Of a DNA stretch of 39,169 bases, positions 17,193-26,617 are shown in pieces. Positions within the stretch are counted from its first letter, which is position 1, and every line of letters begins with the position of its first letter. The DNA is taken from positions 1-39,169 of the forward strand of contig CAJQQM010000231.1 of assembly GCA_905480485.1 (NCBI GenBank). Reading direction: 5' to 3'. The notes under the pieces are model-generated. The model was given only the letters and a program-made list of their open reading frames with translations, did no database searches and was not told the DNA's origin. The translations under genes were made by a program, and so were the position numbers. This stretch comes from an uncultured Aureispira sp. GTDB lineage: Bacteria > Bacteroidota > Bacteroidia > Chitinophagales > Saprospiraceae.

Positions 17193-17426
17193 ATGCTGGA
17201 GTTTTTCAAAAGAAAGTCAAGAAAGGCGGAATCGTCCAAAGAGGTTGCTCGTCAGAATGAATCGCCTTCGGACGATTTGAACGCACCTCTAGTTCAAGGA
17301 ACGCATTTTTACATAGAAAATGGGAATTATGTATTCACCGAATACTACCTCAAAAATAGGGGCTATTGCTGTGGTAATCGCTGCCGTCATTGCCCTTATC
17401 CTGACGCCGAATCAAAAGATCAGTAA
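17193..17426 (+). CDS. DUF5522 small Cys-rich protein
   Basis: This 77-residue soluble protein has a low-complexity N-terminus (about 1-35). Its C-terminal motif, FTEYYLKNRGYCCGNRCRHC followed by PYP, identifies the DUF5522 family of short bacterial proteins. The four cysteines and a histidine suggest a metal site. I chose ATG 17193, one base after the moxR stop; the frame is open upstream from TTG 17166 but overlaps moxR. The function is unknown. Proximity suggests cotranscription with moxR, although DUF5522 genes are not a fixed part of MoxR clusters as far as I know. Confidence 0.8.
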   Translation: MLEFFKRKSRKAESSKEVARQNESPSDDLNAPLVQGTHFYIENGNYVFTEYYLKNRGYCCGNRCRHCPYPDAESKDQ

Positions 17427-17597
17427 GCCTTAGTGAATCAAGCCTTAATTCCTAAATCTTAGCTTCCAATTATATGTACAATGATATAATTATGGACTAC
17501 ATTTATCAGTTTTGGTCGAATATTCTAGGATTCATTGTTTGAATCTAACTAAGCGATACTAATGATCATGAAAAAAAATCAAAAAAAAAGATCAAAA

Positions 17598-17629
17598 TTT
17601 TCTTTTTTTCAAAAAGTCTCGTACCTTTG
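17598..17629 (+). promoter_or_regulatory. Promoter of the rpsL-rplQ run
   Basis: TACCTTTG at 17622-17629 is a perfect TAnnTTTG -7 box. The -33 position (about 17598-17601) carries TTTT, an imperfect match to TTTG, with 20 bases between. Transcription should begin shortly after 17634, giving a leader of about 55-60 bases before rpsL. The rest of the 267-base spacer 17427-17693 is AT-rich, with two weak inverted repeats (17468-17491 and 17529-17545) and no gene. Confidence 0.65.
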
Positions 17630-17693
17630 CAATCGCTTAAGTAAACCCCTATCATAAGGGAGATTAGAAAAAATGTAGTAATATTTAATATAG

Positions 17694-18074
17694 ATGCCTA
17701 CGATAAATCAACTAGTAAGAAAAGGACGTAAAGTCATTAAACTAGCTTCTAAAGCAAGAGCTTTAGATTCTTGTCCTCAAAAACGTGGTGTATGCACACG
17801 TGTTTACACAACAACGCCAAAGAAGCCGAATTCAGCTTTGCGTAAAGTAGCAAAAGTTCGTTTAACTAACGGAATTGAAGTTATTGCTTATATTCCAGGT
17901 GAAGGACACAATTTACAAGAACACTCTATTGTACTCGTACGTGGTGGAAGGGTAAAAGATTTGCCTGGTGTACGTTATACTGTAGTACGTGGAGCACTTG
18001 ATACTGCCGGTGTTGCCGACAGAAGACAAGCGCGTTCTAGATACGGTACTAAAAGACCAAAAGTTAAGAAGTAA
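17694..18074 (+). CDS. rpsL: 30S ribosomal protein S12
   Basis: S12 sits in the decoding centre. The 126-residue protein contains [12 protein letters not shown] (40-51), [17 protein letters not shown] (69-85) and [10 protein letters not shown] (86-95). Residues linked to streptomycin resistance in other bacteria (Lys43, Lys88 and Pro91 in this numbering) are wild type, and the Asp (89) that is methylthiolated in E. coli is present. First gene of the str-type group, followed by rpsG after a 116-base spacer with hairpins. Confidence 0.98.
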   Translation: MPTINQLVRKGRKVIKLASKARALDSCPQKRGVCTRVYTTTPKKPNSALRKVAKVRLTNGIEVIAYIPGEGHNLQEHSIVLVRGGRVKDLPGVRYTVVRGALDTAGVADRRQARSRYGTKRPKVKK

Positions 18075-18110
18075 ATAATTTAATTAAGATATAACATTAT
18101 CAGTTGATTA

Positions 18111-18163
18111 AGTTTCGAATAAGTCGAAACTGAAGATTAAGCCAAGATTTTAGGTCGGGCTTA
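18111..18163 (+). promoter_or_regulatory. Two hairpins in the rpsL-rpsG spacer
   Basis: A perfect eight-base hairpin (AGTTTCGA 18111-18118, loop ATAAG, TCGAAACT 18124-18131) is followed by a second stem (TAAGCC 18138-18143 with GGCTTA 18158-18163). In E. coli the S12-S7 intercistronic region is the S7 autorepression site, so an analogous role is plausible here. The sequences are not recognisably the E. coli element. Confidence 0.5.
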
Positions 18164-18190
18164 GACAACAGCTTAAAAGATTTATAGTAA

Positions 18191-18673
18191 ATGAGAAAAA
18201 GAAAACCGAAAGTGCGCCAAGTCGCACCAGATCCTCGTTATGGAGATGTTCAAGTAACACGTTTTGTAAACATGTTTATGCTTGATGGAAAAAAATCAAC
18301 GGCATTCAGAGCTTTTTATAATGCCATGGATATTCTTGAAGAAAAAACAGGGGAATCTGCTCATGAAATTTTCCAGAAAGCTATTAAAAATGTAATGCCA
18401 ACTGTAGAAGTACGCTCTCGTCGTATTGGTGGTGCTACATTTCAAATCCCTACTGAGATTCGTCCAGAACGCAGACTCTCCGTCGCAATGAAATGGATGA
18501 TAAAATATACACGCCTCCGCAGTGGTAAAGGTATTGCTACTAAATTAGCAGCAGAACTACTAGCCGCTTCCAAAGGAGAGGGTGCTACCGTTAAAAAGAA
18601 AGATGATACACATAGAATGGCAGAATCAAATAGAGCATTTGCTCACTTTGGTCGTCGTCGTTCCAAAAAATAA
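18191..18673 (+). CDS. rpsG: 30S ribosomal protein S7
   Basis: S7 initiates assembly of the 30S head and contacts the E and P sites. The 160-residue length is near normal. The family signature is DPRYGDVQVTRFVNMFMLDG (14-33), and the conserved VEVRSRRIGGATFQIP segment follows. The C-terminus is rich in Arg and Lys (FGRRRSKK). The upstream spacer carries hairpins (18111-18163) that could serve translational control. fusA follows after 70 bases. Confidence 0.98.
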   Translation: MRKRKPKVRQVAPDPRYGDVQVTRFVNMFMLDGKKSTAFRAFYNAMDILEEKTGESAHEIFQKAIKNVMPTVEVRSRRIGGATFQIPTEIRPERRLSVAMKWMIKYTRLRSGKGIATKLAAELLAASKGEGATVKKKDDTHRMAESNRAFAHFGRRRSKK

Positions 18674-18743
18674 TTGTATCCAAATACAACAATAACAAAT
18701 CCAAGACAATTTTTTTTAAAATTTAAAGTCGCTTATCATAGTC

Positions 18744-20873
18744 ATGGCAAAGATAGATTTAACGTATACTAGAAATATTGGGATTGCAGCCCATATTGAT
18801 GCAGGTAAAACTACTACGACAGAACGTGTTCTTTACTATACAGGTATCAGTCACAAAATCGGTGAAGTACACGATGGTGCTGCTACGATGGATTGGATGG
18901 AACAAGAACAAGAACGTGGTATTACTATTACTTCAGCAGCTACCAAGACAGAGTGGCCCTGGGAGGAGAAGAAATATGCGGTAAACATTATTGACACACC
19001 GGGTCACGTAGATTTTACGGTTGAAGTTAACCGTTCATTGCGTGTTCTTGACGGACTTGTGTTTTTATTTTGTGCATCAGGTGGTGTTGAGCCTCAGTCA
19101 GAAACTAACTGGCGTTTGGCGGATGGGTACAAAGTGCCTCGTATTGCCTTTGTCAACAAAATGGACCGTCAAGGAGCTGATTTCTTTGGTGTTTGTCAGC
19201 AAATGAGAGATATGTTAGGTGCTAATGCTGTGCCTTTGCAAGTGCCAATCGGCTCTGAAGATGATTTCAAGGGAGTAGTTGATCTAATTACGGGTCAGGC
19301 TATCGTTTGGAATGAGCACGACATGGGAATGACTTACGAAATTGTACCAATTCCAGAAGATTTAGTAGACACTGCTGCTGAAGCACGTGAAAACTTACTG
19401 GAAGCTGTTGCTGAATACGATGAGTCCTTGATGGAGAAATATTTTGAAGATCCAGATTCTATTTCGCACGACGAAATCCGTGCTGCGGTACGTGCTGCCG
19501 TGTGTGATATGAGTATCATTCCAGTAATGTGTGGTTCTGCCTTCAAAAACAAAGGTGTTCAGGCCGTTCTAGATGCAGTTTGTGCATTTTTGCCTTCGCC
19601 TCTAGATGTTGATGCTGTTACCGGTACCAACCCGGACACAGAAGAGGAAGAGACTCGTCCAGCTGATTTTGAAGCACCGTTTGCTGCTTTAGCGTTCAAA
19701 ATTGCTACAGATCCTTATGTTGGTCGTTTGTGTTTCTTCAGAACTTATTCCGGTAAATTGGATGCGGGTTCTTATGTACTTAATACAAGATCAGGTAAAA
19801 AGGAACGTATTTCTCGTATCTATCAGATGCATGCCAATGAGCAAAAGCCTGTAGATGCAGTTTATGCGGGTGATATTGCTGCCGGTGTTGGTTTTAAAAA
19901 TATCAAGACAGGGGATACTCTATGTGATTTAGACCACCCAATCGTATTGGAGTCTATGGACTTCCCAGATCCGGTTATTAGTATCGCTATTGAGCCTAAG
20001 ACTCAAAAAGACGTAGAAAAACTAGGTATGGCCTTGGCCAAACTATCCGAAGAAGATCCAACGTTTACTGCTAAATACAACGAAGAGACTGCACAGACAA
20101 TTATCAGTGGTATGGGTGAGTTACACCTTGAGATTATCGTTGATCGTTTGAAGCGTGAATTCAAAGTAGAAGTAAATGAGGGTGCTCCACAAGTTAACTA
20201 TAAAGAAGCACTTACTAAATCAATAGAGCATCGTGAGCGTTTGAAAAAACAATCAGGTGGTTCTGGTTTATTTGCTGATATGGAATTTGAATTAGGTCCT
20301 GCTTCTGAGGAGTTCTTAGAAAGCGATGACTTCAAAAACTCTAAAGTTAGAATGGAGTTCAAATGGGATATCAAAGGTGGTGTTATCGATAAAGCTTACG
20401 TAAATCCAATTATGAAAGGGTTTGACTCTATGATGGATAATGGAGTATTAGCAGGATACACTATCGACAGTATGAGTGTTAGAGTATTTGATGGAGGTAT
20501 GCACGCAGTGGATTCGAAGCCAATTGCATTCGAATTGTGTGCTAAAGAAGGATTCAAGGTTGCAGCTAAGTCTTGTAAGCCAGTATTATTAGAGCCAATC
20601 ATGAAACTAGAAGTGGTTTCTCCAGATGATTACATGGGTTCTATTATTGGTGACCTAAACCGTCGTCGTGGTATTATGAAAGCGCAAGAACCTAAGGGTG
20701 CGGGTATTATTATCAAAGCTGATGTCCCACTTTCAGAAATGTTTGGATATATCACAGACCTTCGTACACTTACTTCAGGTCGCGCATCTTCTAGTATGGA
20801 GTTCTCGCACTATGCACCTGCACCAAATGCAGTAGCCGAAAAAGTTATCGAAGAAGCAAAAGCTGCTGTTTAA
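18744..20873 (+). CDS. fusA: Translation elongation factor G
   Basis: This GTPase moves tRNA and mRNA during translocation. The 709-residue protein shows G1 AHIDAGKT (16-23), G2 RGIT (58-61), G3 DTPGHVDF (84-91) and G4 NKMD (138-141). Domains II-V follow, including [18 protein letters not shown] of domain III and the domain IV tip region. The length is the canonical EF-G size. No tuf gene follows; rpsJ is next after a 69-base spacer, the usual Bacteroidota order. Confidence 0.98.
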   Translation: MAKIDLTYTRNIGIAAHIDAGKTTTTERVLYYTGISHKIGEVHDGAATMDWMEQEQERGITITSAATKTEWPWEEKKYAVNIIDTPGHVDFTVEVNRSLRVLDGLVFLFCASGGVEPQSETNWRLADGYKVPRIAFVNKMDRQGADFFGVCQQMRDMLGANAVPLQVPIGSEDDFKGVVDLITGQAIVWNEHDMGMTYEIVPIPEDLVDTAAEARENLLEAVAEYDESLMEKYFEDPDSISHDEIRAAVRAAVCDMSIIPVMCGSAFKNKGVQAVLDAVCAFLPSPLDVDAVTGTNPDTEEEETRPADFEAPFAALAFKIATDPYVGRLCFFRTYSGKLDAGSYVLNTRSGKKERISRIYQMHANEQKPVDAVYAGDIAAGVGFKNIKTGDTLCDLDHPIVLESMDFPDPVISIAIEPKTQKDVEKLGMALAKLSEEDPTFTAKYNEETAQTIISGMGELHLEIIVDRLKREFKVEVNEGAPQVNYKEALTKSIEHRERLKKQSGGSGLFADMEFELGPASEEFLESDDFKNSKVRMEFKWDIKGGVIDKAYVNPIMKGFDSMMDNGVLAGYTIDSMSVRVFDGGMHAVDSKPIAFELCAKEGFKVAAKSCKPVLLEPIMKLEVVSPDDYMGSIIGDLNRRRGIMKAQEPKGAGIIIKADVPLSEMFGYITDLRTLTSGRASSSMEFSHYAPAPNAVAEKVIEEAKAAV

Positions 20874-20890
20874 ACAATAGAATAATGAAA

Positions 20891-20906
20891 AGCTTCTCAT
20901 GAAGCT
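20891..20906 (+). promoter_or_regulatory. Small hairpin in the fusA-rpsJ spacer
   Basis: AGCTTC (20891-20896), loop TCAT and GAAGCT (20901-20906) make a six-base stem. It is followed by ATTTTAATC, too weak a T-run for a confident terminator. It could be an mRNA processing or stability element between the str and S10 gene groups. Confidence 0.35.
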
Positions 20907-20942
20907 AATTTTAATCATTTATATAAAAATTTTCATCGAGGC

Positions 20943-21251
20943 ATGAATCAGAAAATTAGAATTAAACTTCGTTCTTATGATCATAATTTAGTAGATAAGT
21001 CTACTGCTAAGATTGTAAAAACCGTACGCAACACCGGTGCAGTCGTGACTGGACCGATTCCGCTGCCCACTCATAGAAAAGTGTTTACCGTATTGCGTTC
21101 TCCGCACGTAAACAAAAAATCTCGTGAGCAGTTTCAACTTCGTACACACAAACGTCTTATCGAAATTTATAGCTCAACGGCTAAGACTGTAAGTGCACTG
21201 GAAAAATTAGAGTTACCAAGTGGTGTCGATATCCAGGTGAAATTAATGTAA
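20943..21251 (+). CDS. rpsJ: 30S ribosomal protein S10
   Basis: S10 is a 30S head protein; in E. coli it also acts as NusE in antitermination. The 102-residue length is canonical. Signature segments are [14 protein letters not shown] (5-18), [29 protein letters not shown] (about 37-65) and THKRLIEIY. First gene of the S10 group, 45 bases before rplC. Confidence 0.98.
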   Translation: MNQKIRIKLRSYDHNLVDKSTAKIVKTVRNTGAVVTGPIPLPTHRKVFTVLRSPHVNKKSREQFQLRTHKRLIEIYSSTAKTVSALEKLELPSGVDIQVKLM

Positions 21252-21260
21252 TTTGTTCAT

Positions 21261-21279
21261 TTGTAGATTTAAACTACAA
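21261..21279 (+). promoter_or_regulatory. Hairpin just before rplC
   Basis: TTGTAG (21261-21266) and CTACAA (21274-21279) form a six-base stem with a seven-base A/T loop. It ends 17 bases before the GTG start of rplC. There is no T-run after it; a translational or processing role is possible but unproven. Confidence 0.35.
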
Positions 21280-21296
21280 TTCTTAAAAAAAGAAAC

Positions 21297-21917
21297 GTGG
21301 AAGGATTAATAGGAAAAAAAATAGGGATGACCAGCGTGTTTAACGAAGCTGGTGATAACATAGCCTGTACAGTAGTTCAGCTAGGGCCTTGTGTAGTTAC
21401 ACAGGTCAAATCAGAAGAAACTGACGGTTATAATGCTGTTCAATTGGGATATGGTGAGCGTAAAGTAAAAAATGCCAGCAATCCAATGAAAGGACATTTT
21501 GCGAAAGCAAATACAACACCTAAACAAAAAGTTGCGGAATTCCGTGATAGTGCTATCGAAGCAAACATTGGTGACATTTTAACCGTTACAGATGTATTTG
21601 TCGAGGGTGATTTTGTAGAAGTAACAAGCAATTCAAAAGGAAAGGGTTTCCAAGGGGTTGTTAAGAGACATGGTTTTGGCGGTGTAGGACAAGCTACACA
21701 CGGTCAGCACAACCGTCTTCGTGCACCAGGTTCGATTGGTGCCGCTTCTTATCCTGCCAAAGTATTCAAAGGCATGAAAATGGCTGGCCGTACTGGAGGT
21801 AAGAAGGTTACAACTATTGGGTTGCAGGTAGTAAAAGTATTTGCAGAAGAAAATCTATTGCTAATTAAAGGAGCTGTTCCTGGACACAAAGGCGCCTTTG
21901 TAATTGTGAAGAAATAA
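21297..21917 (+). CDS. rplC: 50S ribosomal protein L3
   Basis: L3 is an early-assembly 50S protein whose loop reaches the peptidyl transferase centre. The 206-residue length is normal. The opening [12 protein letters not shown], then [14 protein letters not shown] and the signature [16 protein letters not shown] followed by [15 protein letters not shown], identify it. The start is GTG 21297, the only codon placing IGKKIGMT at the N-terminus. A hairpin lies just upstream. rplD starts two bases after its stop. Confidence 0.97.
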   Translation: MEGLIGKKIGMTSVFNEAGDNIACTVVQLGPCVVTQVKSEETDGYNAVQLGYGERKVKNASNPMKGHFAKANTTPKQKVAEFRDSAIEANIGDILTVTDVFVEGDFVEVTSNSKGKGFQGVVKRHGFGGVGQATHGQHNRLRAPGSIGAASYPAKVFKGMKMAGRTGGKKVTTIGLQVVKVFAEENLLLIKGAVPGHKGAFVIVKK

Positions 21918-21919
21918 TC

Positions 21920-22747
21920 ATGAAATTAGAAGTATATAATATAAACGGAGAAAGCCTCGGAAGAGAGGTAGACTTGCCCGACAATGTATTCGGGTTGGAG
22001 TTGAACGAAAAACATGATCATGTTGTATATCTTGCTGTTAAGAAGTATTTAGCTGCTCAACGTCAAGGGACTCACAAATCAAAAGGTCGTGCTGAAATCA
22101 AAGGTTCAACGCGTAAAATCAAAAGACAAAAGGGTACCGGTACTGCTCGTGCAGGTAGTATCAAAAATCCTTTATTCCGTGGTGGAGGTCGTGTATTTGG
22201 TCCAGAACCAAGAGACTACTCTATCAAGTTGAATAAAAAGGTGAAGCAGCTTGCTAGAAAATCTGCTTTGTCTTCAAAAGCTCAGGAAGGTGCTATTATT
22301 GTTGTAGAGGATTTTACATTTGATGCTCCAAAAACTAAAGCTTATCTAAGTCTTTTATCAAGCCTTAAGAATGGTGAAAATAGTCTAACAGATACTAAAT
22401 CTTTGTTAGTATTGGATACGCCGGATGCAGTTGCTGCGCCAGTTAAGCCTAAATTGCCATCCAAAACGAGAGGTGCCAAAAAGAAAGCCGCTTTTGCTGA
22501 AGCAATGAAAACTTATTCTGAAGATTTAAAATCTTATAATGAGGCTTATCAAACGTACTTATCCTCTTTAGAAGCTCAGATGGATAAAGTTGAGAAAAGC
22601 TACGACAATATTGTTTTATCAAGTCGCAACGTTCAGAAAGCTGTTGTTGCAGATGCTAAAACACTCAATACATATCAAATTTTAAATGCAAATTGTTTGG
22701 TGGTATCAGAATCAGCCGTTAGCCGCTTGGCAGACATGCTTTCTTAA
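21920..22747 (+). CDS. rplD: 50S ribosomal protein L4, with about 60-residue insertion
   Basis: L4 lines the exit tunnel. The tunnel loop region [20 protein letters not shown] (51-70) and GTGTARAGS (72-80) is normal, and the globular part continues to SLLVLDT (161-167). Between that strand and the next conserved one ([21 protein letters not shown], 230-250) lies an insertion of about 60 residues (167-228), absent from typical L4 proteins of about 205-215 residues. It starts Pro/Lys-rich ([17 protein letters not shown]) and continues as a charged probable helix. The total length is 275. The frame is intact, so this is an in-frame expansion, not a frameshift. Confidence 0.97.
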   Translation: MKLEVYNINGESLGREVDLPDNVFGLELNEKHDHVVYLAVKKYLAAQRQGTHKSKGRAEIKGSTRKIKRQKGTGTARAGSIKNPLFRGGGRVFGPEPRDYSIKLNKKVKQLARKSALSSKAQEGAIIVVEDFTFDAPKTKAYLSLLSSLKNGENSLTDTKSLLVLDTPDAVAAPVKPKLPSKTRGAKKKAAFAEAMKTYSEDLKSYNEAYQTYLSSLEAQMDKVEKSYDNIVLSSRNVQKAVVADAKTLNTYQILNANCLVVSESAVSRLADMLS

Positions 22748-22781
22748 TCCGCTTAACAACAAATTAAATTGAATATAGGTC

Positions 22782-23132
22782 ATGAAGAATATTATTATTA
22801 GGCCCATACTTACTGAAAAAACAAACGCATTAGCCGACAACCCACTGTTAAATCAGTATACTTTTGAAGTATTGAAGTCTGCTAACAAGATCGAAATCAA
22901 AAAAGCTGTTGAAGAACAGTTTGGAGTAACGGTCAATTCAGTAAATACTTCTATTCGCCCAGGCAAAGCTAAGGCGCGTGTGGTTAAGGGTCGTCATACT
23001 AAAGGTCGTACGTCTTCGATCAAAAAAGCAATCGTAACAATAGCTGAAGGTGAATACATTGATGGTTATTTTGGCGATATGGATATGGATGAAGTAGAAC
23101 TCATTGATGACAATGAAGAAGCAAACGCTTAA
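22782..23132 (+). CDS. rplW: 50S ribosomal protein L23
   Basis: L23 lies at the exit of the peptide tunnel and is the docking site for trigger factor and SRP. The N-terminal core (IIIRPILTEKTNALAD, EVLKSANKIEIKKAVEEQFGV, VNTSIRPGKAKARVVKGRHTKGRTSSIKKAIVTI) is canonical. The C-terminus extends beyond the usual 95-100 residues by about 20 acidic residues (FGDMDMDEVELIDDNEEANA). The total length is 116. It lies between rplD and rplB. Confidence 0.97.
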   Translation: MKNIIIRPILTEKTNALADNPLLNQYTFEVLKSANKIEIKKAVEEQFGVTVNSVNTSIRPGKAKARVVKGRHTKGRTSSIKKAIVTIAEGEYIDGYFGDMDMDEVELIDDNEEANA

Positions 23133-23196
23133 AGTTCTATTAAGTATAAAATTTATTATTTAACTATAGTCGCGGAACTGATAAATTCGTAAAAAA

Positions 23197-24024
23197 ATGC
23201 CAGTAAAAAAGTTTAATCCGATTACTCCTGGTACGAGAACTCGCATCGCTAACAGCTTTGCAGAGTTGACAACCGACAAGCCTGAAAAGAGTTTGATAGG
23301 CAAAATGTCGAAGTCAGGAGGTAGAAACAACGAAGGACACAGAACAGTACGCAACAGAGGTGGAGGACACAAACGTCGTTACCGTGTGATTGATTTCAAA
23401 CGTAACAAAGACGGAGTACCTGCAACTGTTAAGAGTATTGAGTATGATCCGAATCGTACAGCGTTTATTGCACTTTTAGTTTATGCTGATGGTGAAAAAC
23501 GCTACATTGTTGCTCCGAACAAACTACAAGTAGGAGATAAAATCCTTTCGGGAGTAAGTATAGCTCCAGATTTGGGAAATTGTATGCCTTTAGGTGAAAT
23601 GCCAGTAGGTACCAAAGTACATGCTATTGAAACACGTCCTGGGAAAGGCGCCGTTTTAGTTAGAAGTGCCGGTGCTTCTGCAGAATTAGCGGGTAAAGAC
23701 GGTAAGTATGTTTTAATCAAATTACCATCTAGTGAAACGCGTTTGATTTTGGCTACTTGTAGAGCAACCGTTGGGGAGGTATCTAACAAAGATCACGGTC
23801 TAGAAGTCTTAGGTAAGGCGGGTCGTAGTCGTTGGTTAGGGCGTCGTCCACGTGTTAGAGGTGTTGCAATGAACCCTGTCGATCACCCAATGGGTGGTGG
23901 TGAAGGTAGATCTTCTGGAGGACACCCACGTTCTCGCAACGGTATTATGGCCAAAGGTCAGAAAACTAGAAATGCGAAGAAATATTCAAATAAGTTTATT
24001 GTTACAAGAAGAAAAACTAAATAA
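23197..24024 (+). CDS. rplB: 50S ribosomal protein L2
   Basis: L2 is one of the most conserved 50S proteins and is needed for subunit association and peptidyl transfer. The 275-residue length is standard. The RNA-binding domain ([22 protein letters not shown], cited in part) and the C-terminal signature [17 protein letters not shown], which includes the His important for activity in other bacteria, are present. It is followed by rpsS after only four bases. Confidence 0.98.
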   Translation: MPVKKFNPITPGTRTRIANSFAELTTDKPEKSLIGKMSKSGGRNNEGHRTVRNRGGGHKRRYRVIDFKRNKDGVPATVKSIEYDPNRTAFIALLVYADGEKRYIVAPNKLQVGDKILSGVSIAPDLGNCMPLGEMPVGTKVHAIETRPGKGAVLVRSAGASAELAGKDGKYVLIKLPSSETRLILATCRATVGEVSNKDHGLEVLGKAGRSRWLGRRPRVRGVAMNPVDHPMGGGEGRSSGGHPRSRNGIMAKGQKTRNAKKYSNKFIVTRRKTK

Positions 24025-24028
24025 TTAA

Positions 24029-24292
24029 ATGGCACGTTCACTAAAAAAAGGACCTTACATTTATCACAAACTTGTGACAAAAGTCCTTAAGTCCAAAGAG
24101 ACTAAGAAGAAATCAGTAATTAAAACATGGTCTCGTTCCTCAATGATTATTCCAATGATGGTAGGAGAAACAATTGCTGTACACAATGGAAAAGTTTTCG
24201 TTCCTGTTCTTATCACTGAAAATATGGTAGGGCACAAACTTGGAGAGTTTGCACCTACTCGTACTTACAGAGGACACGGAGGTAAAAAATAA
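24029..24292 (+). CDS. rpsS: 30S ribosomal protein S19
   Basis: S19 lies in the 30S head near the A-site finger. The 87-residue protein opens [11 protein letters not shown] and has the signature [20 protein letters not shown] (68-87 region). Length and motifs are canonical. It starts four bases after rplB and 31 bases before rplV. Confidence 0.98.
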   Translation: MARSLKKGPYIYHKLVTKVLKSKETKKKSVIKTWSRSSMIIPMMVGETIAVHNGKVFVPVLITENMVGHKLGEFAPTRTYRGHGGKK

Positions 24293-24323
24293 TTAATACA
24301 ATAGCAAAGTTCAAATAATAGTT

Positions 24324-24743
24324 ATGGAACAGAATCAAGAGTTTGTAACGGCTGTTGCGAAGATCAAAAACTGCCAGATGTCAGCACGCAAAATGCGCTT
24401 GGTAGCTAATATCATTCGTGGTGTTGAGGTAGAGAAAGCACTTGGTATTTTAAAGTATACCAAAAAAGAAGCTGCTCAGTGGTTAGATAAATTGCTAACA
24501 TCTGCAATTGCTAACTGGAGTGTTTTAACCGAAGAAGAAGCAGATGATTACCAATTAGAGGTATCAGCTATTTGGGTTGACCAAAGTTCTCAGTTGAAGC
24601 GTTTCCGTCCTGCACCACATGGTCGTGCACACCGTATCCGCAAACACTTCTGTCATGTGACACTTCAACTAACTAACAAAAAACCGTTAGAAATAGTACA
24701 AGAAGTTGAACAAGAAACAGAAGAATTAGAAGAAACCGAATAA
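24324..24743 (+). CDS. rplV: 50S ribosomal protein L22
   Basis: L22 lines the exit tunnel with L4. The 139-residue protein has the core segments KNCQMSARKMRLVANIIRG, AQWLDKLLTSAIANW, and the extended-hairpin region with RFRPAPHGRAHRIRKHFCHV. The C-terminus ends in a Glu-rich tail (EVEQETEELEETE), typical of the longer Bacteroidota L22 proteins. rpsC follows after 31 bases. Confidence 0.97.
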   Translation: MEQNQEFVTAVAKIKNCQMSARKMRLVANIIRGVEVEKALGILKYTKKEAAQWLDKLLTSAIANWSVLTEEEADDYQLEVSAIWVDQSSQLKRFRPAPHGRAHRIRKHFCHVTLQLTNKKPLEIVQEVEQETEELEETE

Positions 24744-24774
24744 TTTAATAGTAGTTTAACACTAATCAAATATT

Positions 24775-25500
24775 ATGGGACAAAAGACAAATCCTATAGG
24801 TAATCGTTTAGGAATCATCCGTGGATGGGATTCTAATTGGTTCGGAGGCAAAAAATTCGCTGAAAATGTAGTAGGTGATGAAAAAATCCGCCGTTATCTT
24901 AAAGTTCGTGTCGATAAAGGAGGCATTGCGCGTATCGTTATCGAAAGAACCCTAAAACGTATCACTGTTACTATTCACACTTCTAGACCAGGAATTATCA
25001 TTGGTAAAGGTGGTCAAGAAGTAGATAGAATCCGTGAGGAGTTAAAGAAATTAACAAATACTGATGTTCAAATCAATATTGTTGAAATTCGCAAGCCAGA
25101 GTTGAGCGCTCAAATTGTTGGGGAGACAATCGCCAAACAAGTTGAAGCTCGTATCAACTATCGTAAAGCAACAAAGATGGCTATCCAGGCTACTATGCGT
25201 GCAGGTGCCGAAGGTATCAAAGTACGTTTGTCAGGACGTCTTAACGGCGCTGAGATGGCTCGCTCTGAAGAGTATAAAGAAGGTAAAAGCCCGCTTCATA
25301 CATTTCGTTCGGATATCGACTATGCACTTGTTGAAGCCAATACTGTTTATGGTAAAATTGGCGTCAAAGTATGGTTGTGTAAAGGTGAAATTCTAGGCAA
25401 AGTTGATTTGTTCCCTGCCCCTGTAAAACGTGATCGCAAGGGTAATTTCGGAAAAGGTGGTTCCGATAGAAAAAGAAATGATCGCAGAAAGAGAAAATAA
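24775..25500 (+). CDS. rpsC: 30S ribosomal protein S3
   Basis: S3 forms part of the mRNA entry channel. The 241-residue protein has the N-terminal [14 protein letters not shown], a KH domain with [15 protein letters not shown] (about 77-91), and the S3 C-terminal domain (about 120-210). A basic tail of Lys, Arg and Gly follows. It is followed by a 123-base spacer with a candidate internal promoter before rplP. Confidence 0.98.
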   Translation: MGQKTNPIGNRLGIIRGWDSNWFGGKKFAENVVGDEKIRRYLKVRVDKGGIARIVIERTLKRITVTIHTSRPGIIIGKGGQEVDRIREELKKLTNTDVQINIVEIRKPELSAQIVGETIAKQVEARINYRKATKMAIQATMRAGAEGIKVRLSGRLNGAEMARSEEYKEGKSPLHTFRSDIDYALVEANTVYGKIGVKVWLCKGEILGKVDLFPAPVKRDRKGNFGKGGSDRKRNDRRKRK

Positions 25501-25535
25501 TAGCAAAAAATATAGGATTTTAATAAACTATTTCC

Positions 25536-25591
25536 TATTTTTGCACTCGCTTTAACTGTCAGTGTCAGTGATGCTTCATATACAAGCGAGT
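25536..25591 (+). promoter_or_regulatory. Candidate internal promoter and stem in the rpsC-rplP spacer
   Basis: TATTTTTG (25536-25543) matches the TAnnTTTG -7 box; no good -33 element is found 19-21 bases upstream. Just after it, ACTCGCTT (25545-25552) and AAGCGAGT (25584-25591) form a perfect eight-base stem around a 31-base loop that holds the direct repeat TGTCAG-TGTCAG. This may be a second transcription start or a leader structure splitting the S10/spc run. Confidence 0.45.
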
Positions 25592-25623
25592 AGTATTTTA
25601 AGAATTTATTCAATAGTAGAAGG

Positions 25624-26040
25624 ATGTTACAGCCAAAAAAAACAAAATACCGCAAGCAACAGAAGGGCCGAAATAAAGGTCTAGCCCACAGGGGTTCAAA
25701 TGTTGCTTTTGGAACTTTTGGTCTTAAGTCTCTTGAAGGGGCATGGATCACAAGCCGTCAAATCGAAGCTGCTCGTATTGCTATGACACGCTACATGAAA
25801 CGTGAAGGTAAAGTGTGGATTCGCATTTTCCCAGACAAGCCAGTTACCAAAAAGCCATTAGAAGTACGTATGGGTAAAGGTAAAGGTGCTCTATCACATT
25901 ATGTAGCCGTCATCAGACCGGGAAGAATTATGTTTGAATTAGACGGTGTAAGCAAAGAAGTTGCAGAAGAAGCACTTAGGTTAGCTGCTCAAAAGCTACC
26001 TGTTAGTACCAAATTTGTAGTAAGAAACGACTACGTCTAA
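25624..26040 (+). CDS. rplP: 50S ribosomal protein L16
   Basis: L16 organises the A site and late 50S assembly. The 138-residue length is canonical. Signature segments are the opening [41 protein letters not shown] and [19 protein letters not shown]. The spacer upstream carries the promoter-like box at 25536. rpmC follows after 28 bases. Confidence 0.98.
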   Translation: MLQPKKTKYRKQQKGRNKGLAHRGSNVAFGTFGLKSLEGAWITSRQIEAARIAMTRYMKREGKVWIRIFPDKPVTKKPLEVRMGKGKGALSHYVAVIRPGRIMFELDGVSKEVAEEALRLAAQKLPVSTKFVVRNDYV

Positions 26041-26068
26041 GATTAATACACTTAAACTGATATAGAAA

Positions 26069-26323
26069 ATGTCTAAATTAGAACTAAAAGGCTTAAGTGT
26101 TCAGGATCTTAACGACGAATTGCAAAGTGTTGAAAAGCACTTCTATTCTTTAAAGTTTAATAATGCAGCTTCAACACTTGAAAATACTGCTGAAATTAAA
26201 ACAGTAAGACGCAACATCGCTCGCTTAAAGACTGAACTAAGAGCCAGGGAATTAGCTGAGTCGACTCAGAAAAGAGATAAGATTCAACTAAGAAGAAGTA
26301 TAGCAAAAAAGATTAAGAAGTAA
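26069..26323 (+). CDS. rpmC: 50S ribosomal protein L29
   Basis: L29 lies next to L23 at the tunnel exit. The core, LKGLSVQDLNDELQSVEKHFYSLKF and VRRNIARLKTELRARE, is the two-helix L29 fold. At 84 residues it is longer than typical (60-70). The surplus is a basic C-terminal helix (STQKRDKIQLRRSIAKKIKK). rpsQ follows after 17 bases. Confidence 0.96.
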   Translation: MSKLELKGLSVQDLNDELQSVEKHFYSLKFNNAASTLENTAEIKTVRRNIARLKTELRARELAESTQKRDKIQLRRSIAKKIKK

Positions 26324-26340
26324 TTTAAATAATTTCCGCA

Positions 26341-26604
26341 ATGGAAGATAGTAGTAGAAATTTACGTAAACAGCGTGTAGGTGTTGTTTCAAGCAATAAG
26401 ATGGATAAAACAATATCTGTCTATGTTGAACGTCGTGTAAAGCACCCGATATATAACAAAACCATGAAGAGCTCTAAGAAGTACATTGCTCATGACGAAA
26501 CAAATAGTTGTAACATTGGTGACACTGTTAGAATTATGGAGACTCGTCCTTTGAGTAAACGTAAACGTTGGAGATTATTGGAAATTATTGAACGCGCGAA
26601 ATAA
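26341..26604 (+). CDS. rpsQ: 30S ribosomal protein S17
   Basis: S17 is an OB-fold 30S protein needed for early assembly. The 87-residue protein shows [20 protein letters not shown] (8-27), the [20 protein letters not shown] segment and [20 protein letters not shown]. Size and motifs are canonical. It lies between rpmC and rplN. Confidence 0.97.
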   Translation: MEDSSRNLRKQRVGVVSSNKMDKTISVYVERRVKHPIYNKTMKSSKKYIAHDETNSCNIGDTVRIMETRPLSKRKRWRLLEIIERAK

Positions 26605-26617
26605 GATATATTAAGTC

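Noticed and set aside
17427-17621. Small RNA gene or tRNA in the spacer before rpsL
   Set aside because: Only AT-rich inverted repeats are present; no cloverleaf, T-loop consensus or terminator was found.
25561-25576. TGTCAG tandem repeat as an operator
   Set aside because: Only two short copies are present and the pattern is not repeated elsewhere; it is noted only as part of the rplP leader.
25347-25751. A 134-codon minus-strand ORF across the rpsC end and rplP start
   Set aside because: It lies antisense to two certain ribosomal genes, has biased composition and no recognisable domain.
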